From Gnetum montanum (taxonomy: Eukaryota > Streptophyta > Gnetopsida > Gnetales > Gnetaceae), in the NCBI GenBank assembly GCA_015680685.1, contig MNCI01008302.1, forward strand, positions 849,225 through 913,224: 64,000 nt of DNA. Direction: 5' to 3'. Below, in pieces: positions 57,329 through 64,000 of the stretch. The position numbers were made by a program, and so were the translations under genes. The notes below the pieces were generated by a model. That model was not told the origin of the DNA, did not search any database, and worked only from the letters and a program-made list of their open reading frames with translations. The stretch's first letter is position 1. The number at the start of each line of letters is the position of its first letter.

Positions 57329-59184
57329 ATGACTTCGACAAACAAGGAAAGATCACCATGTGCTAATGTATTTATAAGAGTTATTATAGGGAGTATAATG
57401 AAGAAGACTAAAGTGCACCCATACAAACTAGAATATCTTATGCTCACATTGATCCATATTATCTTGACATCACATTTCTTTTCTACTAGGATGAACACTG
57501 AGGTGGAGAGATTTATAGGGCAATATTGTTTTACCCTTAGAATGTTTTGCACTATCCATGCTACAAGAAACCCTCATAAGATCAAACCCTGGTCATGTAC
57601 AAGAAGGGTATCATATCACAAAGCACATGACTAGGCCATATCAACCAATAAAAGCTTAGCTAAGAAGGGATGCTACTATTGAGACAAGGAATGAGCTTGA
57701 CAAAGGAAAGAAAATATCACAAATGGTTGTCCTAGAGGGAAGAAATGATGTTATGTTTCATATAGAGAATTTCTATCAAAGTCATGGACCTCAATCTCAA
57801 ATGCTAGTCATTCATATTGAAGATTCCATCAAAATAGAATTGCATTCAACTCTTGCAGAAATGCCTAGAAGAGATAAGAAAGACTCCACATTAAGGAGGA
57901 ACTCAAGGCCTAGAACCTCCACTAAATCAAAAAGGGATAAATCAAGGAGTCATAGAAGGTGAACCAGCTAGCATTATTCATCAACTTCTTCCTCTTCCTT
58001 CTCATACTCCTCTCAAGAGCATGACAAGAAAGAAATAAGAATAAGGGATCATGATAGGGAAATTTGAAAGGGATCTTGAGATACATGAGCATCGAAGAAG
58101 ACATCGTAATGAAGATGAGGATAATTACAAGAAAACAGGAGAAAGGAACATATATGAAGATAGAGAGCATTATGAGCATTGAAGGGATCACCACAACAAC
58201 AGAGCTCTTGAATCTAAAGATTATGAAGAACCTATACTGGCCCCTCATAACATGATTAATATCAGAGAAGTAGTGTATATTCCTACTAGGCATGTAAGGG
58301 ATAGTTGCATTAAGAGAATAGATATAAATAACATTCCCAAATTTGAAGGTAGATATAATGGAAATCCACAACATCATCTTCAAGCCTTTCGTGATGCCTG
58401 TTCCCTGAAAAACATTGAAAATGATTAGAAAAAACTAAAATTATTTCTGAGAACACTCATAAAGGTAGCAAAGAGCTAGTATATATCCTTGGAACTAGAA
58501 TTCATTTAAAGATGGAGTATCATGCTAGTGTTCTTTAATGACAAATATCAAACTTATTCTAGAGTATTTAATTTGATAAAATAGATTCAAGGATGGAAGA
58601 AAAGGACACATGAATCCCTTGATGCAGTAATGGGTAGATACTATTAATTTTTACATAGGTGCATAGGCCATGGATTTTCTCAAATGAAGTAACTATGACA
58701 CATTGTTGATGGACTATGAAACAAGAGAAGAGAAACCCTTGGGATATATGCCAAAGGTAGGTTGTCTAAGATGATAACTCATCACATTTAGAGACTCATT
58801 AACCAAGTGGCATAAGAAGAAGAAATTAAGAAAAAGAGAATTAGTTGAAGAATACAATAGAGATCTCGCCATTAGAAAAAGGGATGTAAGAATATGTGAA
58901 TTGCAAGAAGAGGAAAACTTAGAGGATACAATCCAATGAAAAACTCTACCTATTCAAAAATTAGTTAATGATATAACAACCAACGTTGTGAAAATGTGGG
59001 ATTTTGTAGATGAAAAATTTGCCATAGCATTGAAGATAGTAGAAGAAAAGACTAAATAAGCCCTACACCAAAGCAAATACAATAAGAAAAAAAAGGGACA
59101 ATGGGAAATAATAATACGAAAATAAAGAAAATGTTGCTATAGTAGATGAAGTAACAAACTCTAGTTCAGAAGATGATGAAGGAT
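57329..59184 (+). pseudogene. gag of element E, copy 2
   Basis: It starts MTSTNKERSPCANVF and follows gag copy 1 closely (SKRDKSRS, KGKKISQMVVLE, FYQSHGPQSQ, GRYY, LPIQKLVND). Stops differ partly from copy 1. It ends at the same gaaggat junction with the inverted F LTR. Confidence 0.75.
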
Positions 59185-60049
59185 TGATAAGTAGTGAAGA
59201 AATCCAAACCCAAGCATACAAGTGACGAGTGTTCATGCTTGACTCGATCATAATCCATGGATGGCCAATGTTATTATGGTTAGTAATTGAGTTAAAGTTC
59301 AAGACCATCGTCTTTCCACTTTGAGTTAATGAAAGCTAAGTGTATGGCTTAACTTGCATTGAGGCATATGATGATTGATGTTGTTAAGCCCATTTTATCC
59401 TAGCAATAAATGTAATTGAGAATGAAATTTAATCTAAGTGTAAGTAATGACAAAAATGTAAATATAGTGTAGCCTAAGGCAATGAGAATTCAATCCTGAT
59501 TTTCTGTACATACCTTGGACTTCATGCAACCATTACTGGATTACCACGCATTATGCTACTCGGTGTACCAAGCAATAACACTACTAGGCTTACCAAATGA
59601 TTACATTTAAGTGTTTGAAATTAGTTGTACTCATTCCACTTACTATTAGTATGTACAAGTAAAGTACTTTGGAAATTAAAGTGTTGTGCTAATAAAGAAG
59701 TAAAAATTATGCTAAGTGAGAACAATAAACTAGAAAAATGCTGCAATGGTCAAAATAACTTGATCTTTATTATTGTTTTCAATTTGTGTCTAAGTATAAA
59801 CTGCTCGAACAAAGATTCCATTCACTATGTCAGACCACACTACAGGCATTCACACTTCTAATTGATAAGTCTGAATTTGAGAAATGAAACTACAAAAGTC
59901 TAGTTACTATGGGAATGAAAATTTTTTGGATTGTGTCTAGGTGTCATATTTATAGGACTGCACACACATCGAGACATCGTATTAATGATGATGTATCAAG
60001 GGAACTAACATTATATGACATCACTTTGACCAAAAATTTAAGTTCATCA
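59185..60049 (-). repeat. 3' LTR of element F, copy 2
   Basis: An 865-bp copy of 33549-34441. On the minus strand it starts TGATGAACTTAAATTTT and is preceded by a decayed polypurine tract (tcattcatggtggta). Confidence 0.8.
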
Positions 60050-62970
60050 TACCACCATGAATGATTGGAAACTCATTCTCAAGTTAAAACAAAATGAGGA
60101 TAGATTCCCTTACAAAATTGGGAAGTAGATTTGACAAAACATGACTAACTGCTATTTACATGACTCTGAATGCCGCAATGGTATTTCTACAAAATTGACA
60201 CATATGTATGACAAAGCAAAAAAGAAAAATGGAAGTGGCTTGATGTAGATTAAGTTCCAAGCAATGGTTGATCTTCCATCAGTTGCTTTCCTTTATCATC
60301 AGCCTTTTTAAATTGGTATTAATTAAGTAGCACTTGAAGTTTCTCCTGCTTTGTTGTAGGGTCATGTACCATCCATGCTGATTGAACAATGTTTGTTGAA
60401 GTTATCACATTCCATGTGCATGGTAGCTATGAAAACATCTGATTTGCTTTCACACACCACACTGCAAACTGCCTCCTTTCTTCTTCAAATATCCTAGCCA
60501 TTTTGCATCATTCTTGGTGGTCTGACATTTGTTTGGCCAAGTTAGATACAACATCTTTCTATCCCTGGTAGCTAGCCTTGACTACTTCAAGTTTTGAATT
60601 TGTCACATGCAAATTTTGTAAAGCATCTTTTTGATTGAAAAGTTCTTTTTCATATAGGACATATATTGCTGCTACCTATTGCTCCAATTTATTCTTGGGC
60701 CTACCTGCTATCAACAAGGCCAAGTTAGCATACCTACCAAAGGTTTGCTAACCCCATGTATTCTGTAAGGTCCTCAATCTACATGCCTTTATTTCTTAAC
60801 TTCCACATGGTGGACATGGGATAGGCTATCCAAGATGGGATATCAGTTTGGATTCTATGCTGAGATTGAGCTAATCTTGGCCTTTGCCATTTGGATTTGC
60901 TTTTCATTTATCTACTTATACATGTGCACTTGGTCACAAAAATTGTCTTTGAGCCTCTCATGCTTTTTAGCTTCATTCTGCCACATGCTTGTCTCAATTG
61001 TAGATTTCTATTGAATGGTGTGTACCTCCTCCATTAAGAGGATTCTAGTTTCTCTTACTAGGTGGCTCATGCCCTTGTTGACCTATAATAATTACTCTCA
61101 TAGTTGCTAAATGCTTTCTTTGAGGACATTCTTTTAGCATTCGATGTTGGTCAACCAAGCATTCTCTATAGCTATCTATTTTTTCTCTTGTAGAGCAGTA
61201 AGTGCCTTGGCCTAAGGCATCCCACACCACTTTCTTCTTCTCATATTTCATCTTCATGTTGTGTTCCATGGGGAAATTGATGTCTTTAGTTCTAAACTAA
61301 TCTAGTTGGTCAAGAATAATAAATTGAGTGGTATCTCTCTTTGTTGCCCTCAGTGTCATGTGGTCTTCTTATAATCTATGGACCTTATTTTTAGCATGCT
61401 TCCCCTTGGTTTTTGCCATGACCAGCTTTCCTTTGATGGATATAAGATCAAAATGAACTGTAGTGACATTGTAAGGGATGTCAAAAAGATTCTACATGTA
61501 GTCTATCAGGTATGTCTTTGTGTTCTATAGGAATCATCAAGGTACTAGCTAATATTTGAGTACCTTTGGCTCTAGAAATATTAGTTGATTGCACAATAGG
61601 GAAGTTAAAAGATTTTTTGATGTGATCTATGATCACTTCTATAGCTCCTGCTACATCTTGATGCTACATAACCATGACCATGGCTCCTTCTCTAGTCTAT
61701 TCCATCATTTGGAATGATGGAACATTTCCAAAAATTTGTTGTGACCATTCTCCACCTCTTCTTGAATACAATGGCATTTGGTGATTGGCAAAATATATCA
61801 AGATTTTTGGCTTGATTACATCATCAATTACTTTATAGAGGTTGGCTCCTTCATGTGTTCCCCAACTGATAGTCTCTGAAATCTATTGTAGATGACTTAT
61901 TGAAGGTAATCTTGCAATGGTGGCAATGGAACTTGTTGTTGTTGTTCTTGTTATTGTTGTTGCTAAGTAATAGTTTGGATGGTTTCAGCAAGAGTTGAGC
62001 TTGTTTCTCCCCTTGTACCAACCTGGTTCTCTACTTGATCTTTCTTTAGCAACATTGTCTTTAACGTATTAACATAGGAGAAATGTTTTGCTTTTCTCAT
62101 AACATCATTAATGTAGCTTGAGATGCCTACTTGGTTATGCAATTTCTTGATAAGTCAAGGGAATGGTAGTGTAGGTTTCCCCACCTTCTTCTCTTCAAAT
62201 CACCATTGGATTTCTAGGAAGTAGAGATAGGCAATGTTAGTGCTAAATTTCCCCATCAAAATGGCACTTCATCTAGCCACATATGTAGATATTCTATTCA
62301 ATCTCTTTGTAAGGAACAAGTAATAGATGCTAATCTTGAAATAAATTTTTTCTTTGATAGTTAGCTCAATGTAGTCTTTATCCTTCTTGCCATAGGTTTT
62401 GTGTACCCACAATCTCTTCATGTCAGTGTTAGACCTTGTTGAGATTTGTGTAACATTAGCTCCTTTCTTGGGGTAGATTTAGAGCTTTGGCTATTGCCTC
62501 AACTGAGTATGACATGAAAATTCCTTCAATTTTTACCATGGCATCTACTTTTTTATTTTGCCCAAATTGAAGTGTCTCTCCTAAGTACCAATCTCCACTT
62601 CTTGTTAAGGTGGACCACAAGGGAGATGATTGGAGTTATGTCTTGATAGCATCTAGGGAAAAGTCCATGAATGGGCCAAAATTGAGTTTCACAATCATTG
62701 TGGAGATGATGGATTTCTCTTGAATGGCTTGGAGGCATTCAGGTGATAGCGTGAGTTGTTGTTCTTCTTTTGGCGCTTATGATGCCTTAGCCTATGCTTT
62801 GGTAGATTGCTCAATAGCAAGTGTTTGTTGATGGATGCTAAAGGACTATGCTTCTTGCTTCACATGTTTTGCTGATAGAGTTTGTTCTCCAGTGTGGCCT
62901 CTCCCTTGGCCTCTTGGTCTTTTGATTTCTCATTAAGAGGGTCCTCCTTCTGCTCCTTTCTTTGAGGCCA
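60050..62970 (-). pseudogene. Long post-pol ORF remnant of element F
   Basis: Minus-strand frames begin at 62968-62970 with MASKKGAEGGPS and run with many stops to about 60270 (ending near KADDKGKQLMEDQPLLG). Readable parts include TYGKKDKDYIELTIKEKIYF, YVNTLKTMLLKKDQVENQVG, a Gln-rich run (QEQQQQ) and LFDIPYNVTTVHFDL. Lys/Glu/Leu-rich text suggests a coiled coil near 60900-61300. I do not recognise a domain. Its place suits the extra ORF of Athila elements. Confidence 0.4.
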
Positions 62971-63900
62971 TCTACAATCAATAAAGGTTTGACATTATTA
63001 GAATATTCATGTCATCTTTGAATAATTCTTTACCTTTCCCATACCATTAATTAGATCAAGTGCTTATTATACTATGATTGCAAAGTTAGAGAACTTTCCA
63101 AAAGAAACCCCTTAGATGTTATGTTTTTTGTTTCATGACCTCCCACACATATTATCTTTTAGTTCATAATACCTTAGAATTTTTTGGAATGGGTTATTAG
63201 GAGAGTTTATAAAACTCATTTGGTTTAAATGTACTAATTTTATTCATGTTCTATCTTACTTACCCTTATAAACTATCCTTTGAAGTTAAACAATTTTTTA
63301 AGAATTTAACTCAGATTGTTCTTGAGATCATCCTCCCACAACTAAGATGACCACTTAGAGATCAAATAGAATAAAAAATCATGAAAATTGAAGTTGTATG
63401 TCGCACATTATGGCTTGGGGAAGTTAATGGAGCATAGCTTAATAGAATAAAGAGAAAAAACCCCTTGAATGCAAATGAGGCAATTTGAAAAATCAACTAA
63501 GTCCCTGCAAATATATATACGATTTTTGCTACACAACATCATTGATTCAACATCAAATCAATGATGTATGAGGACCTCATACATCATGTCAATGACATTG
63601 CCAAATTTTTTTTCAATTTTCATGTTTAATGTTTGGTAGAAAATTGAGTCAAATTGAAGGATAGGAAGATAGTAAGCATTCCTAGAGGGTCTTGGAATAG
63701 ATATGATGCTTTGGTTATCAAAAATAGTCATCTAAAGTTCATAAAGAAGGAATCTTAGGCTATGAAAGTTCATCAAGTGTTTTGGATGGATAAGAGATGG
63801 GTAATGAAGTTTTGATTAGTCAAATAGATTACAAGGGATTAAGGAAAGTCTTTATTAAGTCATTCAGTGTTTTGGAAGGTACTAGATGATGTGGGGTTGC
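62971..63900 (-). other. AT-rich non-coding stretch of element F
   Basis: No frame or motif is recognised between the start of the long tail frame and the conserved hairpin. Confidence 0.35.
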
Positions 63901-63922
63901 TTTCCAGGTAGAAGACAGAATA

Positions 63923-63979
63923 GTTATACAAGTGGATCCTCACCAAAGCAAGCTCCAGCCCTTAATGCCCTTGTATAAC
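63923..63979 (-). ncRNA. Conserved retroelement hairpin, copy in F
   Basis: A perfect 10-bp stem (gttatacaag, 63923-63932, with cttgtataac, 63970-63979) encloses a 37-base loop that aligns with the A and B loops (ccaaagca(a/g)gct and gcccttaatgcc are shared). Confidence 0.6.
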
Positions 63980-64000
63980 CATGCCTAAAAGTGTCCTTAG

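Larger units (their letters stand above)
57203..61490. repeat. Tandem duplication unit 2, distal part
   Basis: It continues the E leader interrupted by C (gatgtgttaatgttctc, compare 31569-31586) and runs through gag, F LTR and F tail in step with 31569-35908. The two units look about 10-15 percent different by eye. Confidence 0.75.
59185..64000 (-). mobile_element. Element F, copy 2, running off the window
   Basis: A minus-strand Athila/Tat-like element. Its 3' LTR (59185-60049) is inserted in E's gag; internal sequence continues beyond 61490, where copy 1 is cut, to the window edge. Only the post-pol part is visible. Pol and the 5' LTR should lie past 64000. Confidence 0.7.

Noticed and set aside
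63923-63979. The conserved hairpin as a tRNA gene
   Set aside because: It has no D or T arm or anticodon layout. The loop is 37 nt and only one stem is consistent.

Overview
The window looks like land-plant nuclear DNA from a large, transposon-rich genome. It has one GC-rich intronless gene and otherwise AT-rich sequence made of nested, decayed LTR retrotransposons. A gymnosperm-like genome would fit the age and depth of nesting, but that is inference; nothing here fixes the species. No bacterial operons, CRISPR arrays, rRNA or tRNA genes were seen.

The one convincing host gene is on the minus strand at 26373-28793. It encodes a protein of about 806 residues with a BED-like C2HC zinc finger and a conserved C-terminal half, and I recognise it as a plant hAT-transposase-derived family. 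Its leader (about 28794-30060) is rich in trinucleotide repeats and has a five-codon uORF overlapping the first in-frame ATG.

Left part (1-16140): positions 190-3000 carry degenerate tandem repeats built on the short palindrome CTACGCTCTAGAGCGTAG. A decayed minus-strand Ty1/copia-like element (gag near 5330-5610, Met-type PBS at 15498-15508) is split by element A (5756-15378, minus). A is a Ty3/gypsy element of Athila/Tat type, with two LTRs, TSD ATACA, an Asp-type PBS, and gag, PR, RT, RNase H and IN with many stops. Positions 16140-26000 are mostly AT-rich non-coding DNA with a 92-bp minisatellite, a 163-bp tandem duplication and a dispersed 110-bp repeat.

Right part (30659-64000): one stack of related Asp-PBS elements. 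Element E (plus) has a 5' LTR at 30659-31550 and gag. Inverted element F (minus) of the same LTR family sits in E's gag. A segment of about 4.95 kb (LTR-gag-F) was then tandemly duplicated. Element C (plus, 36509-57197) inserted next to the PBS of the second copy, and element B (minus, 36962-44275, same family as A) inserted in C's 5' LTR. Near-identical 5-bp TSDs support the C and B steps. B has lost RT, RNase H and IN by an in-frame deletion and keeps a 399-codon gag/protease fusion.

The most interesting signal is a hairpin in the post-pol region of A, B, C and F. Its loop is conserved at 36-37 nt, and the stem pairs change together between families. This suggests a structured RNA element that I do not recognise. 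There are also three PPT-like motifs in A and in B, palindrome arrays in U3, and assembly errors marked by single Ns (a reversed contig at 45498-45828 and a doubled flank at 52131-52272).
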